Positions 1-8,651 are shown, counted from the stretch's first letter. The stretch: DNA of 64,000 bases from Nocardioides mesophilus (GCF_014395785.1 NZ_CP060713.1:3190501-3254500), one strand, 5' to 3'. The notes: generated from the letters alone by a model not told the origin. A program made the numbers and translations.

Positions 1-125
1 ACGCCTGCGACGATGGCTCCGGCGCCGGTGAGGGCGGACAGCGTCCGTCCGAACCGACCGTGCCGGACGTCGTCGACCGCAGCGGAGACGGCGTGAGGCA
101 GTAGTTCTTCCATAGCAGTGGTCAT
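1..125 (-). CDS. Partial hypothetical protein, N-terminus only
   Basis: Only the first 41 codons are inside the window; the rest runs off the left edge. The frame opens with ATG at 125 (an in-frame ATG also lies at 131). It reads MTTAMEELLPHAV and then a basic stretch followed by a hydrophobic run ending AGAIVAGV, which could begin a membrane segment. It is divergent from the MarR gene and shares its AT-rich promoter region, so it may be a target of that regulator. I do not recognise the family. Confidence 0.45.
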   Translation of the reverse strand, partial: MTTAMEELLPHAVSAAVDDVRHGRFGRTLSALTGAGAIVAG

Positions 126-137
126 ACCCATATTGAG

Positions 138-152
138 GCGCAATAATTGCGC
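138..152. promoter_or_regulatory. Palindromic MarR-type operator candidate
   Basis: GCGCAAT-A-ATTGCGC is a perfect 15-bp inverted repeat in the spacer between the two divergent genes. A further half-site ACGCAAT follows at 155-161 and runs into a -10-like TATAAA (161-166). Its place just upstream of the MarR start suggests autoregulation and control of the divergent gene. Binding is inferred. Confidence 0.55.
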
Positions 153-183
153 AGACGCAATATAAATGTGAGCGGAGACACCG

Positions 184-669
184 GTGACGGACCAGGCGGG
201 TCAGGACGGCGGGCTGCGGCCCGAGGAGGTCGAGGCGGTGATGGCCGGGACCCGGGCGATGGGAGTGCTGATCGCCGAGTCCCTGGCGAAGGTCGAGACC
301 GTGGTGACGATGCCGCAGCTCCGGGTGCTGATCCTGGCGTCGGTCGCGCCACTCAACGTCTCGGCGGTGGCCGAGGACCTGGGCGTGCACCCCTCCAACG
401 CGACCCGCACCTGTGACCGGCTGGTCCGGGCCGGGCTGCTGGACCGGAACCCGGACCCCGCGGACCGGCGGCACGTCATGCTCACTGCCACCGAGGAGGG
501 GCGCCGGCTGGTGCAGACGGTGATGGACCACCGCCGCTCCCGGGTCGAGCAGATCCTTCAACGCCTCGACGAAGAGCAGCGCGCGGCGCTGGCCGTTTCG
601 CTGGCAGCGTTCACCGCGGCGGTCGGCGAGGAGCACCTGGGCCTCGAGGCGGTGGTGGTCCAGCCCTGA
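184..669 (+). CDS. MarR family winged-helix transcriptional regulator
   Basis: A 161-residue protein of typical MarR length. The winged helix-turn-helix spans about residues 38-105: the recognition region reads VSAVAEDLGVHPSNATRTCD and the wing has DPADRRH, the characteristic DxRxx motif before the beta-hairpin. Long helices at both ends would form the dimer interface. The GTG start at 184 has a short purine-rich GCGGAG just upstream, and a TATAAA -10 lies at 161-166. MarR proteins are usually ligand- or oxidant-responsive repressors of an adjacent gene. Here the neighbour is the truncated divergent gene at the left edge, and a perfect palindrome lies between them. The ligand cannot be told from sequence. 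Confidence 0.9.
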   Translation: MTDQAGQDGGLRPEEVEAVMAGTRAMGVLIAESLAKVETVVTMPQLRVLILASVAPLNVSAVAEDLGVHPSNATRTCDRLVRAGLLDRNPDPADRRHVMLTATEEGRRLVQTVMDHRRSRVEQILQRLDEEQRAALAVSLAAFTAAVGEEHLGLEAVVVQP

Positions 670-721
670 GCCGCAGCCCGGTGCGGACGACCAGGTCGGC
701 CCCGGTCGCCCGTCACCAGGG

Positions 722-2542
722 TCAGCGGGTGGGGCGGCCCTCCTCCCCGGTGTGCCGGCGGCTCTTCGACGGACCGGTGCCGGTCTCGAGGTTGAGCGCG
801 GTGTTGACCAGGGCGATGTGCGAGAGCGCCTGCGGGAAGTTGCCGACCAGGCGGTCCTCCTTCGCGTCGTACTCCTCGGAGAGCAGGCCGACGTCGTTGG
901 TCAGGGCGACGAGCCGCTCGAACAGCTCCTCGGCGTCCTTGCGCCGCCCCTGGGCGAGGTAGCAGTCGGCCAGCCAGAACGTGCAGGCCAGGAACGAGCC
1001 CTCGCCCGGCGGGAGTCCGTCGAGCTCCTGGGAGTCCTCCGTCATCGAGTACCGCGCGACGAAGCCGTCCGGGCACAGCTCCTTCTCGATCGTCTCGACC
1101 GTGCCCAGCATGCGCGGATCGTCGGGCGGCAGGAAGCCGACCTCGCTGATCAGCAGCAGCGAGGCGTCGAGGGCCTGGGAGCCGTAGTACTGCGTGAAGG
1201 TGTTGCGTCCGGCGTCGTACCCCTTCTCGCAGACCTCGTCGAAGATCTGCTGCCGGACCTCGCGCCAGCGGTCCACCGGCCCCTCGAGGCCGAACTGCTC
1301 GACCGCCTTGACGGCGCGGTCCATCGCCGCCCAGGCCATCACCTTGGAGAACGTGAAGTGCCGGGGACCGCCGCGGATCTCCCAGATGCCGTTGTCCGGC
1401 TCGTGCCAGTGCGCCTCCAGGAACTCCACCAAGGAGCGCTGCACCTCCCACGCGTGCTCGTCGGGAGGTACGCCGTGCGTGCGGGCCTGGTGGAGGGCGT
1501 CCATCAGCTCGCCGTACACGTCGAGCTGGAACTGGCCCGAGGCCGCGTTGCCGGCGCGCACCGGTCGTGAGTCCTCGTAGCCGGACAGCCAGTCGAGCTC
1601 TATCTCGGTGAGCCGGCGCTCGCCTTCGACGCCGTACATGATCTGCATCTGGTCAGGTCGCCCGGCCAGCGCCCGCAGCAGCCACTCCCGCCACTCCTCG
1701 GCCTCCTCGGTGTACCCGCCGTCGATCAGGGCGAGCAGCGTGAAGGTCGCGTCGCGGATCCAGCAGTAGCGGTAGTCCCAGTTGCGGACCCCGCCCACCT
1801 GCTCGGGAAGCGACGTGGTGGGCGCTGCGACGATGCCGCCGGTGGGCCGGTAGGTCAGCGCCTTGAGCACGATGAGCGAGCGGCGCACGAGCTCCCGGTG
1901 GGGCCCGTGGTAGGTGCACCGGGACGCCCACTCCTCCCACTCCTGCGTGGTGCGCTCGATGGTGGCGCCCACGTCCAGGTGCTCCGGGGCCGCCTCTCGG
2001 GGACGGGTCCAGGCCAGCCGGAAGTCCACCGCCTCGCCCGGGCCCACCTCGAACTCGCACGTCGGGTCGCCCTGGTCCTCGCCGTCGATGTCGGCGTCGG
2101 TGTCGAGCGTCAGCGTGTCCGGTCCGGCGAACGCCTGCACCCGGCGGCCGTCGCGGCGCAGCCACGGCACGATGTGCCCGTAGTCGAGGCGCACGACGAG
2201 CTCGCTGCGCATCCGGACCCGGCCGGAGACGCCCTCGACGCGGCGCACCAGGTTCGGCTCGCCCTCGCGGATCGGCATGCAGTCCACGACCCGGACGGTG
2301 CCGTGCTCGGTGGTGAACTCGGTCTCCAGCACCAGGGTTCCCGGACGGTACCGGCGCTGCACGTCGCGCACCTCGTCGGCGGGGGCGAGCAGCCAGCGGC
2401 CGTTGTCGGGCTCGCCGAGCAGGGCGGCGAAGCAGGCCCCGGAGTCGAAGCGGGGCAGGCACAGCCAGTCGATCGAGCCGTTCTTCCCGACCAGTGCTGC
2501 GGTCTGGGTGTCGCCGATGAGGGCGTAGTCCTCGATGCGCAC
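722..2542 (-). CDS. Glycoside hydrolase family 15 protein (glucoamylase/trehalase-like)
   Basis: About 606 residues. The N-terminus IEDYALIGDTQTAALVG followed by a beta-sandwich domain (about 1-220) and a six-hairpin (alpha/alpha) barrel is the standard actinobacterial GH15 layout. Visible barrel motifs are GGVRNWDYRYCWIRDA, QFQLDVYGELMDAL and FTFSKVMAWAAMDRA. Candidate catalytic glutamates lie in NGIWEIRGG and PPGEGSFLA. GTG at 2542 was chosen because family similarity begins there; longer in-frame extensions would overlap the preceding SDR gene. It starts 11 nt beyond the SDR stop and is probably co-transcribed with it. Such enzymes hydrolyse alpha-glucans or trehalose in the cytoplasm; exact substrate unknown. 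Confidence 0.9.
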   Translation of the reverse strand: MRIEDYALIGDTQTAALVGKNGSIDWLCLPRFDSGACFAALLGEPDNGRWLLAPADEVRDVQRRYRPGTLVLETEFTTEHGTVRVVDCMPIREGEPNLVRRVEGVSGRVRMRSELVVRLDYGHIVPWLRRDGRRVQAFAGPDTLTLDTDADIDGEDQGDPTCEFEVGPGEAVDFRLAWTRPREAAPEHLDVGATIERTTQEWEEWASRCTYHGPHRELVRRSLIVLKALTYRPTGGIVAAPTTSLPEQVGGVRNWDYRYCWIRDATFTLLALIDGGYTEEAEEWREWLLRALAGRPDQMQIMYGVEGERRLTEIELDWLSGYEDSRPVRAGNAASGQFQLDVYGELMDALHQARTHGVPPDEHAWEVQRSLVEFLEAHWHEPDNGIWEIRGGPRHFTFSKVMAWAAMDRAVKAVEQFGLEGPVDRWREVRQQIFDEVCEKGYDAGRNTFTQYYGSQALDASLLLISEVGFLPPDDPRMLGTVETIEKELCPDGFVARYSMTEDSQELDGLPPGEGSFLACTFWLADCYLAQGRRKDAEELFERLVALTNDVGLLSEEYDAKEDRLVGNFPQALSHIALVNTALNLETGTGPSKSRRHTGEEGRPTR

Positions 2543-2552
2543 GTCCGCCGCC

Positions 2553-3602
2553 TCAGCGTCGGAGCAGTCGGGCCGCGACCGCCAGGCCGCCCACTGCCGC
2601 CGCGCCCACGAGACCGTGGTGCTGGGAGGCCCACAGCTGCACGCTGGTTCCCGTGGCCCGGTCGTCGAAGCGCCCGTGGGCGCCGTAGTCGTGGCCGTCG
2701 ACGCCGTCCGCCGGGTCCCACAGGTTGGTCGGGCGGTCGGGGTCACGGGGCTGGTCGGTCTGCTGGGAGCCGAAGCCGGTGCGAGCGAGGTAGCGGTCCA
2801 GCAGGCCGGGCGCCACCGCGTTGGCCAGCAGGGTGGCCGCGGTCGTGCCGCCGACCCAGTACTCGCGGCGGCGCGGGTGGTCCGCGGCGTACACGACGGC
2901 CTTGGCGGCGACCTCCGGCTGGTAGATCGGCGGCACCGGCTGCGCCTTGTGCGGCAGCTTCGAGAGCACCCAGTCGAACTGGGGGGTGTTCACCGCCGGC
3001 ATCTGCACCATGGTCACGTGCACGTTGCTCTTCTCGTGCAGCAGCTCGCAGCGCAGGGCCTCGTGGAAGCCCTGCGTGGCGTGCTTGGCGCCGCAGTACG
3101 CCGTCTGCAGCGGGATGCCGCGATAGGCCAGCGTCGAGCCGACGTGCACGATCGTCCCGCGGTTGCGCGGCAGCATCCGCTCCAGCACCGCCTTGGTGCC
3201 GTAGACGAACCCGAGGTAGGTCGTCTCGGTGACCTTCTTGAACTCGTCGGGGGTGATCTTGCTGAACGGGGCGAACACCGAGGTGAACGCGTCGTTGACC
3301 CACACGTCGATCGGCCCGAGCTCGGTCTCGATGCGGTCCACGGCCGCGGCGACCTGGTCGTAGTCGCTGACGTCGGTGGGAACCGCCAGGGCCCGGCCGC
3401 CGAGGTCCTCCACGTCCTTGGCGGCCTCCTTCAGGCCGACCTCGCCGCGTGCGATCAGCGCCACGCTGGCGCCTCGGGAGGCGAAGGCGCGGGCGGTCGC
3501 GCGGCCGATGCCGCCGCTGGCGCCGGTGATCGCGACCACCTGGCGCCGGGACGCCGTCCCCCCGGTCCGGCCGTCCGTCGTACGGGTGTCTGTGGTGCTC
3601 AT
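2553..3602 (-). CDS. SDR family oxidoreductase with C-terminal extension
   Basis: 349 residues. A Rossmann fold is shown by TGASGGIG (about 26-33, NAD(P) binding), the Ser of VGSTLAYRG, and the catalytic pair in YCGAKH (YxxxK). After the SDR core (about residues 20-250) there is a polar tail and a final hydrophobic stretch (HHGLVGAAAVGGLAVAARLLRR) that could anchor it in the membrane. The ATG at 3602 is preceded by AGGGAGA. It lies immediately upstream of the GH15 gene and is divergent from the small membrane protein gene. The substrate is unknown; SDRs of this subgroup are commonly annotated only as short-chain dehydrogenases. Confidence 0.88.
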   Translation of the reverse strand: MSTTDTRTTDGRTGGTASRRQVVAITGASGGIGRATARAFASRGASVALIARGEVGLKEAAKDVEDLGGRALAVPTDVSDYDQVAAAVDRIETELGPIDVWVNDAFTSVFAPFSKITPDEFKKVTETTYLGFVYGTKAVLERMLPRNRGTIVHVGSTLAYRGIPLQTAYCGAKHATQGFHEALRCELLHEKSNVHVTMVQMPAVNTPQFDWVLSKLPHKAQPVPPIYQPEVAAKAVVYAADHPRRREYWVGGTTAATLLANAVAPGLLDRYLARTGFGSQQTDQPRDPDRPTNLWDPADGVDGHDYGAHGRFDDRATGTSVQLWASQHHGLVGAAAVGGLAVAARLLRR

Positions 3603-3685
3603 GCCGTCTCCCTCTGGTGTCCTCGTCGTCGTCGTGCTTTCCCCAGTTATTTGCGCTCGCGCACATTATTGGATTCCATGATGTC

Positions 3686-4072
3686 GTGACTTCCAAACCT
3701 CAGCCCCGGTCCGTCGCGGCCGGCGGCACCGCCACGACCCGTCTGCTCCTCGCCCTGCGACTCGGGTGGGGACTGTTGCTGCTGATCCGTCCCGGCGTGG
3801 CCCGCGAGGTGGTCGACCCCGGGCGCCGGCTTCCGGCGTGGAGCATCCCGGTGCTGCGCGTCCTCGGCGTCCGCCACGTCGCGCAGGCCCTGGTCACGAC
3901 GGCGCGGCCGACCCGCACGGTCTTCGTGCTCGGTGCGGTCTCCGACGCGCTCCACGCGCTGTCCGCGGTGGGCTACGCGGTGACCGGTCGGCCCGGCCGG
4001 TCGGCGGCCCTGCGCGACGCCGCGGTGGCCGGCGGCGCGGGGGTGGCCTGGGCGTCCCGGGCCCGCCGCTGA
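3686..4072 (+). CDS. Small integral membrane protein, function unknown
   Basis: 128 residues from the GTG at 3686; an in-frame start at 3617 would run through the likely promoter. Hydrophobic stretches are TRLLLALRLGWGLLLLI, SIPVLRVLGVRHVAQALV, FVLGAVSDALHALSAVGYAV and AALRDAAVAGGAGVAWA, suggesting three to four membrane segments with a basic C-terminus. It is divergent from the SDR gene and 44 nt upstream of the GH32 gene. I do not recognise a named family. Confidence 0.6.
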   Translation: MTSKPQPRSVAAGGTATTRLLLALRLGWGLLLLIRPGVAREVVDPGRRLPAWSIPVLRVLGVRHVAQALVTTARPTRTVFVLGAVSDALHALSAVGYAVTGRPGRSAALRDAAVAGGAGVAWASRARR

Positions 4073-4102
4073 TGCGGTGGCGAGGACGCCGCCCGCGGTG
4101 AG

Positions 4103-4108
4103 TACGCT
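4103..4108 (+). promoter_or_regulatory. -10 box (TACGCT) of the GH32 gene
   Basis: TACGCT ends 8 nt before the GTG start at 4117 and no Shine-Dalgarno sequence is present. The transcript is predicted to begin at or next to the start codon (leaderless). Confidence 0.55.
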
Positions 4109-4116
4109 TCCGCGTC

Positions 4117-5573
4117 GTGGCGGAGCAGGCGGCTGACGAGGCGTACCGGCCGTCGTTCCACTTCACTCCGCGGCGCCACTGGATGAACGACCCGAACGGG
4201 CTCATCTGGTACGACGGGGAGTACCACCTGTTCTTCCAGCACAACCCGTCCGGCAACGACTGGGGCAACATGTCCTGGGGGCACGCGGTCAGCCGCGACC
4301 TGCTGGACTGGGAGGAGCTCTCGCCGGCGCTCACCGCGACGGCCGACGAGCACGTCTACTCCGGCAGCGTCGTGCTCGACCGCGAGAACACCTCGGGCCT
4401 CGGCTCGCCCGGATCGCCCGCGCTCGTAGCGGTCTACACCAGCATGCACCCGGTGACCGGGCGCCAGGCGCAGTCACTGGCCTCCAGCGTCGACCGCGGG
4501 CGGACCTGGCGGCGCTATGGCGGCAACCCGGTCCTCGACATCGGCTCCCACGAGTTCCGCGACCCCAAGGTGTCCTGGGACGCCGGCCGCGGCTGCTGGC
4601 TGATGGTCACCGTCCTCGCCGAGCAGGCGACCGTACGGATCCACCGTTCCCCGGACCTGGTCTCCTGGGAGCACCTCAGCGACTTCACCGCGGTCGTCGT
4701 CCCCGGTGCGTTGTGGGAGTGCCCCGACCTCTTCCCCCTCCCGGTCGACGGCGACCCGACCCGGGTGCGCTGGGTGCTGGTGGTCAGCGTCAACCCGGGC
4801 GCAGTGGCCGGTGGGTCCGGGACGCTCTACTTCGTGGGGAGTTCGACGGCACCTCCTTCCGGGCGACCGGCTGGGACTGGCTCGACCACGGCGCCGACCT
4901 GTACGCCGCGGTGAGCTGGAACGACACGCCGGACCAGGAGCGGGTGCTGCTCGGCTGGATGAGCAACTGGGACTACGCCCACGCGGTTCCCTCGAGCCCC
5001 TTCCGCGGGTCGATGTCGCTGCCGCGGCGTTGCGACCTCCGCAGCATCGACGGTGAGGTGCGTCTCGTGCAGGCACCGGTGCGGGCGGTGCAGGCCCTGG
5101 TCGGCTCCAGGAGCCGGGTCGTGCTGGACGACGTACGCCTGGGTCCGGGCACGACGCGGGTGGTGACCGGCCTCGACGAGGCGGTGGCGCTGGAGGTCGA
5201 GCTGCGCCCGGAGGCGGCCCGCCGGTGCGGACTGGTGCTGGACCACGGCCGCGGCGGGCGCACCGAGATCGGCTACGAGCGGGACCCGGAGGGTCGGGGC
5301 TGGGTGTACGTCGACCGCGGCGACAGCGGCGCCCCGACGTTCTCGGACCGGTTCACCGCGCGACACCGGGCACCGCTGCCGCTGCGCGAGGGGGCGCTGC
5401 GGCTGCAGGTGTTCCTGGACCGGGCCTCGGTGGAGGTCTTCGCCGGCGACGGGGAGCGGGTGCTCACCGACCTGGTCTTCCCGACCGGGCCGGCTGACCT
5501 GGCGGTGTTCGCCGAGGGGGGCGCGGTGCTGGTACGACTCGGGCTCGCCCGACTGGGGCGGGACTCAGGCTGA
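4117..5573 (+). pseudogene. Glycoside hydrolase family 32 (beta-fructosidase/sucrose hydrolase), frameshifted
   Basis: Read with one extra base this is a complete GH32 enzyme of about 485 residues. The five-bladed propeller carries all three signature motifs: WMNDPNG (nucleophile Asp, about residue 24), FRDPK (transition-state Asp) and WECPDLF (acid/base Glu). A C-terminal beta-sandwich with LQVFLDRASVEVFAGDG follows. The frame breaks in the run of four G at 4836-4839: frame one gives LYFVG then nonsense ending at 4914, while the next frame continues as EFDGTSF. Adding one G restores LYFVGEFDGTSF. As written, the product would lose the sandwich domain. The enzyme would hydrolyse sucrose or fructans. 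GTG at 4117 sits 8 nt after a TACGCT -10 box. Its end overlaps the convergent STAS gene by 9 nt. Confidence 0.85.
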
Positions 5574-5990
5574 GACGGCGGGGGCGTCGAGGTCGAGCTC
5601 GCCGTCGACGCCGGCCACGCGCATCAACCGGACCACGGGTGGCTGCAGGCCACGCACGGAGACCGCTCGACGTCCCTGCTCCAACCGGCGTCGGACCGCG
5701 AGGAGGGCGGTGATGCCGGTGGCGTCGCAGAAGGTCAGGTCGGTGAGGTCCACGATCGCGTCGGGCCGCGAGACGGGGCTCTCGTCGGGGACGGCGTCGT
5801 GCAGCAGCTGGCTGTTCGACAGGTCCATCTCCCCGCTGACCCGGACGACGGACTCGGGGCCGGAGTTGTCGACGGAGACCCGCAGCAACGGGACGGGGAC
5901 CTCCCCGCGCGCCCTCAGCAGGCGGGCGGCGGACGACGTCTGCGAGCCGGACGAGGAGGGGGAGGTGAGGTGGTCGAGACGATCACGCAT
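5565..5990 (-). CDS. STAS-domain anti-sigma factor antagonist-like protein
   Basis: 141 residues: a variable N-terminal stretch of about 35, then a STAS domain with LLRVSVDNSGPESVVRVSGEMDL-type strands and the phosphorylation loop TFCDATGITALL. The residue usually Ser in D-S-S-G of SpoIIAA/RsbV is Thr here (D-A-T-G), still phosphorylatable. Such proteins release SigB/F-type sigma factors by binding the kinase anti-sigma factor. Three SigB/F sigma factors lie in this window, so a partner role is plausible, but no RsbW gene is adjacent. It is divergent from the hemerythrin gene. Confidence 0.82.
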   Translation of the reverse strand: MRDRLDHLTSPSSSGSQTSSAARLLRARGEVPVPLLRVSVDNSGPESVVRVSGEMDLSNSQLLHDAVPDESPVSRPDAIVDLTDLTFCDATGITALLAVRRRLEQGRRAVSVRGLQPPVVRLMRVAGVDGELDLDAPAVSA

Positions 5991-6162
5991 GGGGCACCGC
6001 GGTTTCTCGGGCGGATCTCCGGGGATGCCCCGGTCCTCGCCCGTCTGGATTTCCGTCGCGGATGCCCACCAGTTCTAGATGACCAACAAACCATCGACTC
6101 TTCGACTGTACGCGCCTTTGGGCAAATGTCACCCACCCCGCATGAGACGACCCGCGATCGCG

Positions 6163-6188
6163 GACTGTCGCGGGTCGCGACGGGGTAC
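6163..6188 (+). promoter_or_regulatory. Candidate SigB-type promoter of the hemerythrin gene
   Basis: GACT (6163-6166), 16-nt spacer, GGGTAC (6183-6188). This fits the GNNT-N14/16-GGGTAC consensus known for Streptomyces SigB-family sigma factors. Transcription would begin near 6195, leaving about 32 nt of leader with a good ribosome-binding site. Confidence 0.55.
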
Positions 6189-6226
6189 CAGCCGGTAGCT
6201 GTCCCTGACGCCCAACGAGGAGAATC

Positions 6227-6727
6227 GTGTCGACTGACGCCATCGTGCTGCTGAAGAACGACCACCAGGAGATCCGCCGGGTCTTCGCCGACTTCGAGAA
6301 GGCCGGCGAGAACGCCCACGCCGCCAAGGCGAAGCTCGTCGACAAGATGATCGAGCTCCTGACCGTGCACACCTACATCGAGAACGAGGTGATGTACCCG
6401 CGGGTCCGCGCGCTGCTTCCCGACCTCGAGGACGACGTGCTGGAGTCCTACGAGGAGCACCACGTCGCGGACGTGCTCGTCACGGAGCTGTCCGTCATGA
6501 AGCCCGACGACGAGCGGTTCACCGCCAAGACGACCGTCCTCATCGAGAACGTCCGGCACCACATGGACGAGGAGGAGCAGGAGTGGTTCCCGCAGGTGCG
6601 CAAGGGCCTCGGTCGCAAGCAGCTGCAGGAGATCGGTGAGGAGATGCAGGAGAAGCGCAAGAAGGCTCCGCGCCGTCCCTCGCAGCCCAGCGCACTGAAG
6701 AAGACGGTGGACGCCGTCCTCGCCTGA
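6227..6727 (+). CDS. Hemerythrin/HHE domain-containing protein
   Basis: 166 residues. A four-helix HHE bundle covers about residues 1-140, with likely di-iron ligands in KNDHQEI, LLTVHTYIENEVMYP, YEEHHVAD and RHHMDEEEQEWFP. The last 35 residues are basic and disordered (QEKRKKAPRRPSQPS). The GTG start at 6227 has a strong AACGAGGAG 5 nt or so upstream. Hemerythrin-like proteins bind O2, NO or peroxide, or act as iron stress proteins. The upstream GACT-N16-GGGTAC promoter suggests it belongs to a general stress regulon, and a sigma gene of that class follows at 6969. A 13-bp stem terminator closes the transcript. Confidence 0.92.
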   Translation: MSTDAIVLLKNDHQEIRRVFADFEKAGENAHAAKAKLVDKMIELLTVHTYIENEVMYPRVRALLPDLEDDVLESYEEHHVADVLVTELSVMKPDDERFTAKTTVLIENVRHHMDEEEQEWFPQVRKGLGRKQLQEIGEEMQEKRKKAPRRPSQPSALKKTVDAVLA

Positions 6728-6735
6728 TCCGGTCG

Positions 6736-6774
6736 GGCCTCGGACGGCACTGCCGGCACCGGCCGTCCGAGGCC
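6736..6774 (+). terminator. Stem-loop terminator after the hemerythrin gene
   Basis: Perfect 13-bp inverted repeat (6736-6748 with 6762-6774) with a 13-nt loop, starting 9 nt after the stop codon. There is no T-tract, as is usual in high-GC actinobacteria. Confidence 0.8.
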
Positions 6775-6968
6775 GGCCCCGCCGTCGGCTGGCCATCGTC
6801 GCCCAGCAGGCGTAGCGTGCTGGGAAGCGGGCTTCATCGACAGCCACGCTCCATGCTGGAACAGGCCGGCATCTTCTCACCTTCACGAGCATCACGCGCA
6901 CCGCGCCACATCTCGTTCTTCGCTGAAACAGTCGGCGACACCGCTACTCGGAGTCTCGGGAGTACCCG

Positions 6969-7916
6969 ATGAGCCACTCCAGGCCGTCCGCCCTTTCCAC
7001 CGCCCAGCCTTCCCGTCCGTCACGCCAGGAGCGTGCCGACGGCACCACCGCCGCGCTCGAAGCGGCCTGCACCACCACCGATCCCGCCGTACGCCACCAG
7101 CTGCTCGACGACGTCGTGCGCCTGAACATGGGCGTCGCACGAGCCATCGCCCATCGCTACCGCAACCGCGGCATCGACGAGGCCGACCTCGAGCAGGTCG
7201 CCTACCTCGCCCTGGTCCGCGCGGCGCGCAAGTTCGACCTCGAGCAGCACTCCGACTTCCTGTCCTACGCGGTCCCCACGATCCGGGGCGAGCTCAAGAA
7301 GCACTTCCGCGACCACGGCTGGACCGTGCGCCCGCCGCGCCGGATCCAGGAGATGCAGGCCAGGATCGCCGCAGCCCGGCAGGAGCTCTACCAGACGCTG
7401 GGCCGCTCCCCGCGCCCCTCGGACCTGGCCACGCACCTCGGAGAGGACGTGCACGAGATCGTCGACGCGCTCGCGACCGAGGGGGCGTTCCGACCTGCGT
7501 CGCTCGACCAGCCGCTCAACGTCGAGGACGGCACCGCCAGCCTCGGCGACCTGATCGGCGACGACGACCTGGGGCAGGAGGCCGCCGAGGCGCGGGCGAT
7601 GCTGGCCCGCGTGATCCACCGCTTGAGCGAGCGCGACCGGCACATCGTCCGGCTGCGCTACTTCGAGCAGTTCACCCAGCAGGAGATCGCCGACGACATC
7701 GGGGTGACCCAGATGCACGTGTCGCGACTGCTCTCCCGCATCCACGGGGACCTGCGCGGGGCCCTCACCCAGAGTGAGACGCCGGCGCCGGCCGGCACCG
7801 CGGGTTTGCCGCGGCAGGCGCGCCAGGGCGACCGACGCCGCTCGGGACACCCGGATCCGGCTCGTCGCACCGGCACCCGTGGTCCGGCGCCTCGCCCGGT
7901 CCGCGTCCAGGGCTGA
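6969..7916 (+). CDS. SigB/SigF-type RNA polymerase sigma factor (orphan)
   Basis: 315 residues. Region 2 covers about 55-115 (RNRGIDEADLEQVAYLALV, FLSYAVPTIRGELKKHFRD), region 3 about 125-190, and region 4 about 210-260 ending in a helix-turn-helix (TQQEIADDIGVTQMHVSRLL). The last 50 or so residues are a Pro/Arg-rich tail not usual in the family. ATG at 6969 has GGAG 6 nt upstream. No anti-sigma gene is adjacent, unlike the sigF gene at 43518. It closely resembles the sigma factor at 13216 (same WTVRPPRRIQE and GRSPRPSDLA blocks), so the two are probably duplicates. It probably drives a stress regulon with GGGTAC promoters, several of which lie nearby. Confidence 0.92.
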   Translation: MSHSRPSALSTAQPSRPSRQERADGTTAALEAACTTTDPAVRHQLLDDVVRLNMGVARAIAHRYRNRGIDEADLEQVAYLALVRAARKFDLEQHSDFLSYAVPTIRGELKKHFRDHGWTVRPPRRIQEMQARIAAARQELYQTLGRSPRPSDLATHLGEDVHEIVDALATEGAFRPASLDQPLNVEDGTASLGDLIGDDDLGQEAAEARAMLARVIHRLSERDRHIVRLRYFEQFTQQEIADDIGVTQMHVSRLLSRIHGDLRGALTQSETPAPAGTAGLPRQARQGDRRRSGHPDPARRTGTRGPAPRPVRVQG

Positions 7917-7929
7917 GCCCGAGCTCTCC

Positions 7930-7969
7930 GGCCGGGGCCGGTGACCTGAACCAGGTCACCGCCCCGGCC
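7930..7969. terminator. Bidirectional terminator between sigma and methyltransferase genes
   Basis: A long inverted repeat, GGCCGGGGC-C-GGTGACCTG pairing with CAGGTCACC-GCCCCGGCC, has 18 paired bases and one bulged C. It lies between convergent genes and can end both transcripts. Confidence 0.8.
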
Positions 7970-8006
7970 GTCACGCGTGGTTCGACCGATGGGGCCGCCG
8001 GTCCGC

Positions 8007-8651
8007 TCAGATCTTCGCGAGACGGACCAGGGCGCCGTGCTCGGCGACCGTGCGGATCTCGACGACGCGCAGCCCCGCCGGTCCCGCGTCGTCGCCCAGC
8101 TCCTCGGCCTGCTCCTGGTCGCGCAGCTGCAGGACCACCGCCCCGCGCACGTCGAGGTGCGCGCCGGCGACCCGGAGGCAGGACCGGGCGATCTCCAGCC
8201 CGTCACGACCACCGTCCACGGCGCTGCGCGGGTCCTCGGGGTAGCGCGAGGTGTCCGCGGAGCGCAGGTACGGCGGGTCGGCCAGCACCAGCGGGAACGT
8301 CTCGTCCACCCCGAGGGCCGAGGCGAGGTCGCCCTGCCGGATCTGCACCCGCTCCTCCAGCCCGTTGCGGGCCGCGTTGAGCGTCGCGAGCTCGCACGCG
8401 GCGGCGCTGGCGTCCACGAGCACGGCGTCCCGGCCGGTGAGCCGGGCCGCGAGCAGACCGATGTGACCGGCTCCCGAGCAGAGCTCGAGGAGCGGGCCGG
8501 GTGGGACCTCCTCGCCGAGGACCGCGGCCCACTCGGACTGGGCGGCCGTCCAGGGACGGGGGCGCAGCACCCGCTCGTCGTACTGGATCGAGAGCGCGCC
8601 GATCCGCTGCTCGAGCAGGGGAGTGGTGGACTCCCGCGGGGGTGGCGTCAC
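8007..8651 (-). CDS. Class I SAM-dependent methyltransferase (HemK/RlmG-like fold)
   Basis: 214 residues. Motif I is LLELCSGAGHIGLLAARL (about 53-70, SAM binding), the acidic motif II lies in AVLVDASAAACELA, and motif IV is LADPPY, the NPPY-like signature of enzymes that methylate an amide or exocyclic nitrogen in glutamine or nucleic acid bases. GTG at 8651 follows GAGGAAC. It is 87 nt downstream of the CDGSH gene on the same strand and could be the last gene of that operon. The substrate (release factor, rRNA or other) cannot be decided. Confidence 0.82.
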   Translation of the reverse strand: MTPPPRESTTPLLEQRIGALSIQYDERVLRPRPWTAAQSEWAAVLGEEVPPGPLLELCSGAGHIGLLAARLTGRDAVLVDASAAACELATLNAARNGLEERVQIRQGDLASALGVDETFPLVLADPPYLRSADTSRYPEDPRSAVDGGRDGLEIARSCLRVAGAHLDVRGAVVLQLRDQEQAEELGDDAGPAGLRVVEIRTVAEHGALVRLAKI

